Notes: generated by a model not told the origin, from the letters alone. A stretch of DNA of 5,568 bases from Bacteroidales bacterium (GCA_007132395.1 SLOR01000226.1:1-5568); one strand, 5' to 3'. Shown: positions 1 to 5,568, counted from the first letter of the stretch. A program made the numbers and translations.

Positions 1-444
1 AATATCCAGGGCGACGAGCCCTTTATTCACCCTGCGCAGATTGATATGATTTGCAAATTGTTTGATAATGCCGCAACACGCATTGCAACCCTTATAAAGC
101 CCATTACTAACCCGCAGGATTTGTGGAATGAGAATGTGGTGAAGGTAGTGAGAGCCGCCAATGGCAATGCATTGTACTTCAGCAGGTCGCCCATCCCTTT
201 TTGCCGGGGTACCCAAAAGGACAACTGGCTGGTGAACAATACGTATTTTAAACATATCGGGATGTACGCCTACAGGATGGGGGTGTTGAAGCAGATTACC
301 ACACTCACGCCCTCGCAGCTGGAAAAAACCGAAAGCCTGGAGCAGTTGCGCTGGCTGGAAAATGGCTTTGCCATCTCCACCCACGTTACAGAGCTGGAAT
401 CCCTCTCAATAGATACACCTGAGGATTTGAAAAAAATATTATGA
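1..444 (+). CDS. kdsB: 3-deoxy-manno-octulosonate cytidylyltransferase (CMP-Kdo synthetase), C-terminal part
   Basis: Partial gene: the frame is open from base 1, and 147 residues remain before the TGA at 442-444, out of roughly 250 usual for the family, so about the first 100 are missing. KdsB is a cytoplasmic enzyme that activates Kdo with CTP to give CMP-Kdo for the lipid A/core region of LPS. The visible part begins with NIQGDEPFI, matching the conserved QGDEP motif of the Kdo cytidylyltransferase fold. Further on come HIGMYAYR, the LEQLRWLENG segment and a terminal IDTPEDL, all in the order and spacing expected of KdsB. The methionine at 46-48 is internal and should not be taken as the start. 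A terminator-like hairpin follows 27 bases after the stop, so kdsB is probably the last gene of its transcript. Identity is secure from the motifs; nothing looks broken. Confidence 0.95.
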   Translation, partial: NIQGDEPFIHPAQIDMICKLFDNAATRIATLIKPITNPQDLWNENVVKVVRAANGNALYFSRSPIPFCRGTQKDNWLVNNTYFKHIGMYAYRMGVLKQITTLTPSQLEKTESLEQLRWLENGFAISTHVTELESLSIDTPEDLKKIL

Positions 445-471
445 TTACCCCGACATGCAGGATGTAACTGT

Positions 472-508
472 AAAAAAGTATGCAATAAATTTTTTTGCAT
501 ACTTTTTT
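472..508 (+). terminator. Bidirectional-type intrinsic terminator after kdsB
   Basis: A perfect 14-bp inverted repeat: left arm 472-485 (AAAAAAGTATGCAA), right arm 495-508 (TTGCATACTTTTTT), with a 9-base loop. The right arm ends in six Ts and the left arm starts with six As, so the RNA from either strand would form a stem ending in a U-run. It lies 27 bases after the kdsB stop and 157 bases before the next gene. The stem is AT-rich with few G-C pairs, so its strength is uncertain. With no minus-strand gene immediately to the right, its likely use is ending kdsB transcription. Confidence 0.75.
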
Positions 509-568
509 ATAACTTAGCTGAAATTATTGCGTATAACCCTGTGATGCAAAAAATTATCTGCTCCGAAT

Positions 569-600
569 ACAGTTTGTTCAGCTTGCTGAAGTGAAACTGT
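569..600 (+). other. Interrupted inverted repeat (hairpin or operator candidate) upstream of the HU/SPOR gene
   Basis: Outer arms ACAGTTT (569-575) and AAACTGT (594-600) are perfectly complementary. Inside them, TTCAGC (577-582) and GCTGAA (585-590) are also complementary. One base (576) and three bases (591-593) separate inner from outer arms, so as RNA this gives a stem with a small asymmetric internal loop and, once the last inner pair opens, a tetraloop. No T-run follows (GGTTTGGGTA), so it does not look like a terminator. It ends 65 bases before the start codon at 666. It could be a leader structure or a dimeric protein's binding site; the sequence alone does not decide. Confidence 0.45.
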
Positions 601-665
601 GGTTTGGGTAAAGTATTGAAAATAAAGAAAATACAACATACAGACTAACACAAAACGCTGCAATT

Positions 666-1793
666 ATGAAAATAGGCAAGTACATTAGCGAATTGTTATT
701 TGAAAACGATTTTGTTATTCTTCCCGAGATTGGGGAGTTTTCCACAAAGTATATCCCTGCGAAATTTGTTCCGGAACTTAAAAAGGTAGAGTCGCCTTCC
801 AAGGTGATTGCTTTTAATGCGGCCAATAAATCTGGTGGCGGTTTGCTTACCGAGTATATTGCCAAGCAGGAAGATATTACCAGCCTCAAAGCCAAGGAGT
901 TTGTGAGCACTTTTGTGTCTGAAATGCAAAATTCCCTTAAATCGGGCAAAAAGGTAGAGTTGGAAAAGGTAGGTGTATTCTCTATGAACGAAGCCGGTTC
1001 CATCGTTTTTGAACCTGATACGTCCATTAATTACCTGAGTGATTCCATGGGGATGACCAGCGTTAAGGAACCTGCAAAAAAATCGGAAGAGGAAGCCAAA
1101 ACAGAACTGGACAAGGTGATGGAAGAAGCCAATGCAGGCATTCCGGTAAAAGAACAAAAACCTGAACCCGTAGAGGAGAAGAAACCTTTTGAACCTGCCA
1201 GTAAGGTGGAGCAGGCTCCTGCTGTTCCTGTTCAGAAATCGGCAGAGCCCCGTCGCGGTGCTGCAAGCATTCCTGCTTCTGAGCCCCGTGCCAAAGAAGG
1301 ATTGCCCCCTGCACTCAAGTGGGTGGCGCTTACCGTGGTGCCTTTGCTTATCATCATTATCATCCTGGCCCTTAACTACGAATATATTTTCGGCAGCAAA
1401 TCTGTTTTCTTTGAAAGAGAGAAAGCTACACCTGAAAGAGTTGTTGAAGCAAGAGAACCACTGGCTGAACCTGCAGAAGAAGCTCCCCTTGCCGCAAGAG
1501 AAGAAGTTGTTGTTGAAGAAGCACCCTTCGATCCTACCGTAGCGCCCCCTGCCCCCGAAAGAGGTCGCCCCGTTTTTTATATCATTGTGGGTAGCTTTGA
1601 AGAAGAACATAGCGCATTAATCCTTGCCGAAGACCTGCGCTCCAAAGGTGCCCGCACCGCCAGCGTATTTCCCCTAAACCGCCAGGGGTTTTACCGTGTT
1701 TCCTATGGCTACTATTACGACCTGCAGGAAGCCGAACGTGAACTGGCCCGTGCCAAAGAAGTCAATGATAATGCATGGATTCTTCACCGTTAA
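666..1793 (+). CDS. Tandem HU-like domain, single-pass membrane protein with periplasmic SPOR domain
   Basis: A 375-residue protein. Residues 1 to about 60 and about 62-128 look like two HU-fold repeats of the bacterial CCDC81-like type: each has a helical part, then a strand pair around ILPEIGEFS (18-26) or VELEKVGVFS (97-106), the HU 'G-x-F' hairpin core. A Glu/Pro/Lys-rich linker (about 129-215) leads to one hydrophobic segment (217-237, with LLIIIIILAL). A second acidic, Pro/Ala-rich linker (about 250-300) leads to a C-terminal SPOR domain (about 301-374; FYIIVGSF, then GFYRVSYGYYYDLQEAE). SPOR domains bind denuded septal peptidoglycan, so the inferred topology is HU domains in the cytoplasm and SPOR in the periplasm; basic residues before the membrane segment (R208, K210, K218) fit this. 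The ATG is the first possible start after an in-frame TAA at 645-647; no Shine-Dalgarno is visible. DNA binding by this protein is inference; HU-like folds can also bind proteins. Confidence 0.85.
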   Translation: MKIGKYISELLFENDFVILPEIGEFSTKYIPAKFVPELKKVESPSKVIAFNAANKSGGGLLTEYIAKQEDITSLKAKEFVSTFVSEMQNSLKSGKKVELEKVGVFSMNEAGSIVFEPDTSINYLSDSMGMTSVKEPAKKSEEEAKTELDKVMEEANAGIPVKEQKPEPVEEKKPFEPASKVEQAPAVPVQKSAEPRRGAASIPASEPRAKEGLPPALKWVALTVVPLLIIIIILALNYEYIFGSKSVFFEREKATPERVVEAREPLAEPAEEAPLAAREEVVVEEAPFDPTVAPPAPERGRPVFYIIVGSFEEEHSALILAEDLRSKGARTASVFPLNRQGFYRVSYGYYYDLQEAERELARAKEVNDNAWILHR

Positions 1794-1828
1794 TTTGTTG
1801 TACTACCTTCAAAATCTGAATACCCCAA

Positions 1829-2521
1829 GTGCCTAAAAATAAACACCGTAAGTTCGCTGAAATCAACGCTTTCCCCAATGTGGTTCAGCCCGAATATACT
1901 TATCCTGTGAGCGATTTCCACCTCAAGGGAAAATGGGGAGAAAATTTCTTTCATAACGACAACCCCATTATCCTGGAGATAGGATGCGGAAAAGGAGAAT
2001 ATACCATTGGGCTGGCTAAGGCTTATCCGCAATATAATTTTATCGGGATAGATATCAAGGGTAACCGCCTGTGGACCGGCGCCAAATCTGCCATGGAAAA
2101 CGCCATGCACAATGTGGGCTTTCTGCGTGTACAGGCCGAACATCTCCACTGCTTTTTCGCTAAAGACGAAGTATCGGGCATTTGGGTCACTTTCCCCGAC
2201 CCCCAACTCAATAAGCCCAAAGAAAAGAAAAGACTTACATCGCTTCGCTTTCAGAACATTTACAAAGGGTTCCTGAAAAAGGGTGGCTCGGTAATGTTGA
2301 AAACAGACAACAGACATTTCTTTGATTATACCCTTGAAGTGGCCAGTGAAAACAATCTGGAGGTGGTGCATGCTACTTCCGACTTGTATGGCAATCCCGG
2401 TAATGTTGAGCCGTTGGTGTTATCGGTGCAAACTTATTATGAAAGCATATTCCTTGAAAAGGGGGATAAAATTTCTTTTATGGAATTTAAGCTGGATCAG
2501 GTATCTTACCTGGTATCGTAA
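1829..2521 (+). CDS. trmB: tRNA (guanine-N7-)-methyltransferase
   Basis: A 230-residue SAM-dependent enzyme that methylates N7 of G46 in the tRNA variable loop. The Rossmann SAM site is clear: EIGCGKG (50-56) is motif I and GIDIKG (73-78) carries the acidic residue D75. The TrmB signature FPDP (122-125) followed by a Lys/Arg-rich stretch holds the expected catalytic/tRNA-contact Asp (D124). LKTDN (157-161) and a C-terminal T-x-x-E (T202, E205) also match the family. Start choice: an in-frame TGA at 1817-1819 leaves GTG at 1829 as the only usual start codon before motif I; the next internal Met (residue 89) lies beyond it. The N-terminal KNKHRKFAEI is typical of Bacteroidota TrmB. It begins 35 bases after the HU/SPOR gene and ends 33 bases before the ATL gene, so co-transcription is likely. 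Confidence 0.95.
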   Translation: MPKNKHRKFAEINAFPNVVQPEYTYPVSDFHLKGKWGENFFHNDNPIILEIGCGKGEYTIGLAKAYPQYNFIGIDIKGNRLWTGAKSAMENAMHNVGFLRVQAEHLHCFFAKDEVSGIWVTFPDPQLNKPKEKKRLTSLRFQNIYKGFLKKGGSVMLKTDNRHFFDYTLEVASENNLEVVHATSDLYGNPGNVEPLVLSVQTYYESIFLEKGDKISFMEFKLDQVSYLVS

Positions 2522-2554
2522 GAGTCCGGGCATTTACCCCACAGCACAAAATCA

Positions 2555-2890
2555 ATGGTCATGGAAACATCTTTTTTCGTGAAGGTGTATGAGGTGGTGA
2601 AACTGATACCTTATGGCAGGGTTACCTCCTATGGCGCCATTGCCCGTTACCTGGGCAGTGCCGGTTCGTCGCGCATGGTAGGATGGGCCATGAATCAGTC
2701 GCATACCTACGACCCCCAAATTCCAGCCCATCGCGTGGTAAACCGCAACGGGCAGCTTACCGGCAAACATCATTTCGGCAGCCCCGACATCATGCAGCAG
2801 TTACTGGAAAGTGAAGGCATTAAGGTGTTTGATGACCAAATTCAGGCTTTTCAGCTACACTTTTGGGATCCCTCTCTCGAACTTCTCTGA
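2555..2890 (+). CDS. Alkyltransferase-like (ATL) protein, catalytic Cys replaced by Ala
   Basis: A 111-residue protein matching only the C-terminal DNA-binding domain of O6-alkylguanine-DNA alkyltransferase (MGMT/Ogt). The helix-turn-helix region SYGAIARYLG (25-34) has the tyrosine equivalent to human Y114 (Y26). SSRMVGWAM (38-46) carries the 'arginine finger' (R40). The active-site motif, PCHRV in true methyltransferases, reads PAHRVV (57-62), so the alkyl acceptor cysteine is A58. The protein has no cysteine at all. It should therefore not transfer alkyl groups. Known ATLs (E. coli YbaZ, S. pombe Atl1, Thermus TTHA1564) bind O6-alkylguanine, flip the base and direct the lesion to nucleotide excision repair, which is the likely role here. 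The start could be ATG 2555 or ATG 2561. The frame is the same as trmB, with eleven sense codons between the trmB TAA and this ATG. Confidence 0.92.
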   Translation: MVMETSFFVKVYEVVKLIPYGRVTSYGAIARYLGSAGSSRMVGWAMNQSHTYDPQIPAHRVVNRNGQLTGKHHFGSPDIMQQLLESEGIKVFDDQIQAFQLHFWDPSLELL

Positions 2891-2918
2891 CATTGATCCC
2901 GCGTTAACATTGTTTGCA

Positions 2919-2948
2919 TTGTCACAACTGAAATTTTTCTTATTTTTA
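2919..2948 (+). promoter_or_regulatory. Possible Bacteroidota-type promoter before mrp
   Basis: TTG at 2919-2921 is followed after 19 bases by TATTTTTA at 2941-2948. The Bacteroidota sigma-ABfr consensus is TTG/TTTG, about 17-23 bases, then TAnnTTTG, so only the last base of the -7 element differs. A transcript would start near 2955, about 20 bases before the mrp ATG. The 83-base AT-rich gap after the ATL gene, longer than the 33-35-base gaps elsewhere, fits an internal promoter. No terminator is visible between the ATL gene and mrp, so read-through from upstream is also possible. Confidence 0.4.
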
Positions 2949-2973
2949 CACAAATTTAATCTAAATAAGAATT

Positions 2974-4074
2974 ATGTCTTTAAACGTTGATAATGTGTTG
3001 GATGCGTTGCGACAGGTCATCGAGCCTGACTTCAAAAAAGACCTGGTTAGCCTGGGGATGATAAAAGATCTCCGGGTTGCGGGCCGCAAAGTATCTTTTA
3101 AAATACTACTCACCACTCCTGCATGCCCTTTCAAGGATAGCATGCAAAAAGCCTGCATTCGCAGCATCCAAGATAACGTGGATGCCGGTGCAGAAATAGA
3201 AATATCGTTTGAATCGAAAGTCACCACCAAAAGAGTTGCCGATGAACCCCTTGTGCCAGGTGTGAAAAACATCGTGGCTATTGCCAGTGGCAAAGGCGGG
3301 GTGGGCAAATCTACCGTGGCGGCCAACCTGGCAGTATCGCTCGCGGCAACCGGAGCCAGCGTAGGTCTTGTGGATGCAGATATTTACGGGCCTTCGGTAC
3401 CCATCATGTTTGGTGCAGAGAACCAGGAGCTTTTAGCTGTGGATGAAAACGGTAAGACAAAAGTGCTCCCCCTTGAAAAATACGGGGTAAAGGTAATGTC
3501 TATCGGGTTTTTTGTGGATGCATCCAAGGCCTTAATATGGCGCGGACCGATGGCTTCTGCTGCCTTTAAACAGCTCTTTACCGATGTGCAGTGGGGTGAA
3601 CTGGATTACCTGCTCATCGATTTGCCTCCCGGAACCGGAGATATTCACCTGTCCATGTCGCAAACGCTTCAACTCACCGGTGCCGTGGTGGTAAGTACCC
3701 CGCAAAAGGTGGCCCTTGCCGATGCACGTAAAGCAGTATCCATGTTTGAGAATGACAAGGTGAAGGTTAAGGTGCTGGGGATGGTAGAAAACATGGCATG
3801 GTTTACTCCTGAAGAGTTGCCCGATAATAAGTATTTCATCTTCGGCAAAGAGGGATGTAAGGAACTTGCCGCAGAAACCAACATGCCTTTTCTGGGGCAG
3901 ATACCTCTGGTGCAAAGCGTTTGCCAGTCGGGCGATAGCGGCGTACCCGCCGTGCTTGACAACAGCAATCCTGCAAAAACATATTTTGACCAGGTGGCAC
4001 AGCAACTGGCCCGCGAAATTTCCGTGGAAAATGCCCGTGCTATCAAAGAATCTCTCGTAACAGAAAATCAATAA
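2974..4074 (+). CDS. mrp: Mrp/NBP35-family Fe-S cluster carrier ATPase with N-terminal MIP18-like domain
   Basis: A 366-residue cytoplasmic P-loop ATPase (ApbC/Mrp) thought to carry and hand over Fe-S clusters to apoproteins. Residues 1 to about 85 form a MIP18/DUF59-type domain including TTPACPF (47-53, C51). The ATPase follows: deviant Walker A SGKGGVGKST (105-114) with signature Lys K107, switch I DADIYGPS (134-141), and the Walker B-like LLIDLPPGTGD (213-223). The oddity is in the C-terminal part. Where many Mrp/NBP35 proteins have a CPxC/CxxC pair that bridges a cluster between subunits, this one reads NMAWFTPEEL (273-282), with no cysteine. The only cysteines are C51, C61, C295 and C317. 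The ATG is the first start after an in-frame TAA at 2962-2964. Its downstream neighbour, 35 bases away, is an Nfu scaffold/carrier, which supports the Fe-S role. Confidence 0.93.
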   Translation: MSLNVDNVLDALRQVIEPDFKKDLVSLGMIKDLRVAGRKVSFKILLTTPACPFKDSMQKACIRSIQDNVDAGAEIEISFESKVTTKRVADEPLVPGVKNIVAIASGKGGVGKSTVAANLAVSLAATGASVGLVDADIYGPSVPIMFGAENQELLAVDENGKTKVLPLEKYGVKVMSIGFFVDASKALIWRGPMASAAFKQLFTDVQWGELDYLLIDLPPGTGDIHLSMSQTLQLTGAVVVSTPQKVALADARKAVSMFENDKVKVKVLGMVENMAWFTPEELPDNKYFIFGKEGCKELAAETNMPFLGQIPLVQSVCQSGDSGVPAVLDNSNPAKTYFDQVAQQLAREISVENARAIKESLVTENQ

Positions 4075-4080
4075 TAAAAA

Positions 4081-4088
4081 TAAATTTA
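4081..4088 (+). promoter_or_regulatory. Weak -7-like element before the Nfu gene
   Basis: TAAATTTA at 4081-4088 differs from the Bacteroidota TAnnTTTG -7 element only in the last base and sits 21 bases before the Nfu start. It resembles the element before mrp, both continuing into ACAC. No TTG lies at the expected upstream distance (about 4055-4063 reads CTCTCGTAA-like sequence), and the gap is only 35 bases, so co-transcription with mrp is the simpler reading. Confidence 0.18.
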
Positions 4089-4109
4089 CACCCTTAAAAA
4101 CAATGTACT

Positions 4110-4370
4110 ATGTCAAATACTCAAAATGCTGAATTAATAAAGAAAGTAGAAAACGTGATTGACCAGATTCGTCCTTACCTGCAGGCTGATGGTGGCAATA
4201 TCCGTTTTGTGGAACTTACTGAAGATAACGTGGTAAATGTTGAATTGCTTGGCGCATGCGGCTCTTGCCCTATGAGCACCATGACCCTGAAATCAGGTGT
4301 GGAGCAGGCAATGAAAAAAGCCATTCCTGAAATCAAGTCGGTGGAAGCCATCAATGCAAATATGCAGTAG
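4110..4370 (+). CDS. NifU C-terminal-domain (Nfu-type) Fe-S scaffold/carrier protein
   Basis: An 86-residue stand-alone Nfu domain. The family assembles or carries a [4Fe-4S] cluster held between two subunits by a CxxC pair. Here LLGACGSCPMS (47-57) gives C50 and C53, and the preceding RPYLQADGGNI (21-31) is the strongly conserved Nfu 'ADGG' segment. A hydrophobic/amphipathic helix after the motif (TLKSGVEQAM, 59-68) completes the domain. There is no degenerate A-type domain as in E. coli NfuA, nor an N-terminal IscU-like domain as in full NifU, so this is the minimal form. It starts 35 bases after mrp and is followed by a strong terminator, so it is the last gene of the unit. A nearby ATG at 4103 is out of frame and opens only nine codons. 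Confidence 0.93.
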   Translation: MSNTQNAELIKKVENVIDQIRPYLQADGGNIRFVELTEDNVVNVELLGACGSCPMSTMTLKSGVEQAMKKAIPEIKSVEAINANMQ

Positions 4371-4415
4371 TTTATAATTTACTACTGGCAAGTTTTACTT
4401 TTTGCCCGGATATAG

Positions 4416-4457
4416 TAAAGGCAGTCGTTGTTATCAGCGACTGCCTTTATCATTTTT
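4416..4457 (+). terminator. Intrinsic terminator of the mrp-Nfu transcript
   Basis: Left arm 4416-4427 (TAAAGGCAGTCG) pairs perfectly with right arm 4438-4449 (CGACTGCCTTTA). The stem can extend by U-G, U-A and G-C pairs (4428-4430 with 4435-4437), giving about 15 pairs closed by the tetraloop TTAT. On the plus strand it is followed by TCATTTTT (4450-4457). It begins 46 bases after the Nfu stop. In the minus direction the flank reads CTATATCC with no U-run, so it is less suited to ending the convergent nadE transcript. Confidence 0.85.
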
Positions 4458-4487
4458 AGAATAGTCCTTAATCTGTTTGGAAAGACT

Positions 4488-5568
4488 TTAGAAATATCGG
4501 GCCACCAGAGGCATTTTTCTTCCCCCTCCGAAAGCCTTGCGTGAAACGCGCAGGATGGGTGCCGTCTGAAATCGCTTGTATTCACTGTTATTGACCAGTT
4601 TCAGCACCCTTTGCACCAGGCTTTTGTCAAAGCCGTCATTGATAAGCTCTTCCGGGCCTTTTTGCTCTTCAATATATTGATACAGCAACTCGTCAAGTAT
4701 ATCGTACTCGGGCAGGGAGTCAGAATCCTTCTGGTCAGGTCGAAGCTCGGCACTGGGAGGTTTGATAATGCTGTTCACAGGAATGATTTCCTGCTCGCGA
4801 TTAATATATTGTGCCAGTTTAAAGACATCGGTTTTATACACATCGCCCAGCACGGATAATCCTCCGCACATATCCCCGTAAAGGGTGCCGTAACCTACTG
4901 CTGCTTCGCTTTTGTTGGATGTGTTGAGCAGCATATGTCCAAATTTGTTAGACAGCGCCATCAGGTAAACTGCCCGGGCACGTGCCTGTATGTTTTCCTC
5001 TGCTATGTTAAAAGGCAAATCGCCAAAAAATGGTTTCAGGTTTTTTTCAAAGGTTTGGGTGGTTTCCGAAACAGACAGGGTATGATAGGGGCAGCCCAGG
5101 TTTTCGGCCAGATGGCGCGCGTCCGTTACGGAATGATCGGAGCTGAAAGGGCCGGGCATAAGTACTCCCAGCACGTTTTTGGCTCCCAGGGCATGGGCTG
5201 CAATGACCATGGTTACCGCAGAATCAATCCCTCCGCTAAGTCCCAGGATGGCTTTTTCAAATCCCATCTTTCCGAAATAATCTTTTACCCCCAGCACCAG
5301 CGCCTGATAGATATTGGTGGTTTTGTTGGCTGTGTCTGGCTCAGAAGCTGGCTTTTCACCATGCATGTTGCCCAGGGTTTCGAGGTTAAAAACCTGAAGG
5401 TCTTCCTTGAAGTTTTCCAGTTCGCGGAGGATTTCACCTTTGGCGTTTATCACCATGGAGCCTCCGTCAAAAACCAATTCAGTCTGCGCGCCTACCTGGT
5501 TTACATAAAAGAGTGGCAGTTTGTATTTTTTGCTGTTCTGGCTGAACATGGTTCTGCGTTCGTTGGTA
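4488..5568 (-). CDS. nadE: Glutamine-dependent NAD+ synthetase, C-terminal part
   Basis: Partial: the minus-strand frame is open to the window edge, with 359 residues visible before the TAA at 4488-4490. Full-length two-domain NadE is about 540 or more residues. It makes NAD+ from nicotinic acid adenine dinucleotide, ATP and glutamine-derived ammonia. The first ~45 visible residues (including FYVNQVG and VFDGGS) are the end of the N-terminal nitrilase-type glutaminase domain; its Glu-Lys-Cys triad lies outside the window. The synthetase domain follows, with the PP-loop LSGGIDS (about 4.6 kb position side of the ATP site; complement near 5220-5240), then NTSNKSE, GYGTLYGD and the substrate-contact region SAELRPDQKDSDSLPEYD. 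The methionine at complement 5549 is internal, since the upstream codons continue the nitrilase fold. The gene converges on the Nfu gene, with 117 bases between stops. No defect is seen. Confidence 0.95.
   Translation of the reverse strand, partial: TNERRTMFSQNSKKYKLPLFYVNQVGAQTELVFDGGSMVINAKGEILRELENFKEDLQVFNLETLGNMHGEKPASEPDTANKTTNIYQALVLGVKDYFGKMGFEKAILGLSGGIDSAVTMVIAAHALGAKNVLGVLMPGPFSSDHSVTDARHLAENLGCPYHTLSVSETTQTFEKNLKPFFGDLPFNIAEENIQARARAVYLMALSNKFGHMLLNTSNKSEAAVGYGTLYGDMCGGLSVLGDVYKTDVFKLAQYINREQEIIPVNSIIKPPSAELRPDQKDSDSLPEYDILDELLYQYIEEQKGPEELINDGFDKSLVQRVLKLVNNSEYKRFQTAPILRVSRKAFGGGRKMPLVARYF

Noticed and set aside
573..606. TTTG (573-576) and GTGGTTTG (599-606) as a promoter for the HU/SPOR gene
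   Set aside because: The downstream element lacks the TA of TAnnTTTG and the spacer is 22 bases; the match is too weak to call, and the upstream TTTG is part of the hairpin arm.
1437..1560. GAA/GAAG-rich stretch as a DNA repeat array
   Set aside because: It is the coding sequence of an acidic, Pro/Ala-rich linker; the units are irregular and the frame is intact.
696..1610. A 304-codon open frame on the minus strand inside the HU/SPOR gene
   Set aside because: Its translation is rich in Phe, Arg and Cys, which is what the complement of a GAA/AAG-rich coding strand gives. It shows no recognisable domain, and the plus-strand frame has clear HU, membrane and SPOR segments.
2891..2922. Three CATTG copies (2891, 2908, 2917) before mrp as a regulatory repeat
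   Set aside because: Five-base repeats with uneven spacing in AT-rich DNA are expected by chance.
3532..4071. A 179-codon minus-strand open frame inside mrp
   Set aside because: Fully antisense to well-conserved Mrp motifs, with no domain-like pattern of its own; a shadow frame.
4103..4132. Small out-of-frame ORF (nine codons from ATG 4103) overlapping the Nfu start, as a leader peptide
   Set aside because: No ribosome binding site, no regulatory codon run and no attenuator hairpin; the frame looks accidental.
4460..4490. AGTC/GACT inverted repeat just after the nadE stop as its terminator
   Set aside because: Only about four clean base pairs with a mismatch and no T-run in the minus direction.

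Overview
The window looks like ordinary chromosome from a Gram-negative member of the Bacteroidota. Three things point there: a SPOR protein with two tandem HU-like domains (a Bacteroidota-typical architecture), the absence of a recognisable Shine-Dalgarno sequence before any of the five complete genes, and an Mrp ATPase whose C-terminal CxxC site is replaced by a TPEEL-type loop, as I recall for this phylum. kdsB implies an LPS-type outer membrane. There are no RNA genes, mobile elements, CRISPR arrays or phage genes.

Layout. (1) 1-444, plus strand: the 3' part of kdsB (CMP-Kdo synthetase), cut by the window start. (2) 445-665: a 221-base intergenic stretch holding a perfect 14-bp inverted repeat with T/A tracts (a likely bidirectional terminator, 472-508) and a second, interrupted hairpin (569-600) of unknown role. 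(3) 666-2890, plus strand: three closely spaced genes, namely an HU/HU/transmembrane/SPOR protein, trmB (tRNA m7G46 methyltransferase, GTG start) and a short alkyltransferase-like (ATL) protein with alanine in place of the catalytic cysteine. The gaps are 35 and 33 bases. (4) 2974-4370, plus strand: mrp (Fe-S carrier P-loop ATPase) and a stand-alone NifU C-terminal-domain protein (Nfu), 35 bases apart. An 83-base AT-rich gap with a possible promoter precedes mrp. (5) 4416-4457: a strong plus-strand terminator. (6) 4488-5568, minus strand: the C-terminal two thirds of a glutamine-dependent NAD+ synthetase (nadE), convergent with the Nfu gene and cut by the window end.

Functionally the genes are housekeeping: LPS precursor activation, a putative envelope/nucleoid link, tRNA modification, recognition of alkylated DNA, Fe-S cluster delivery and NAD synthesis. 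Mrp and Nfu are the clearest pair working together. I found no convincing new multi-gene system. The points most worth a second look are the membrane-spanning HU/SPOR protein, the Mrp without its usual cluster-binding cysteines beside an Nfu that has a CxxC, the Cys-to-Ala ATL protein, and the unexplained hairpin upstream of the HU/SPOR gene.
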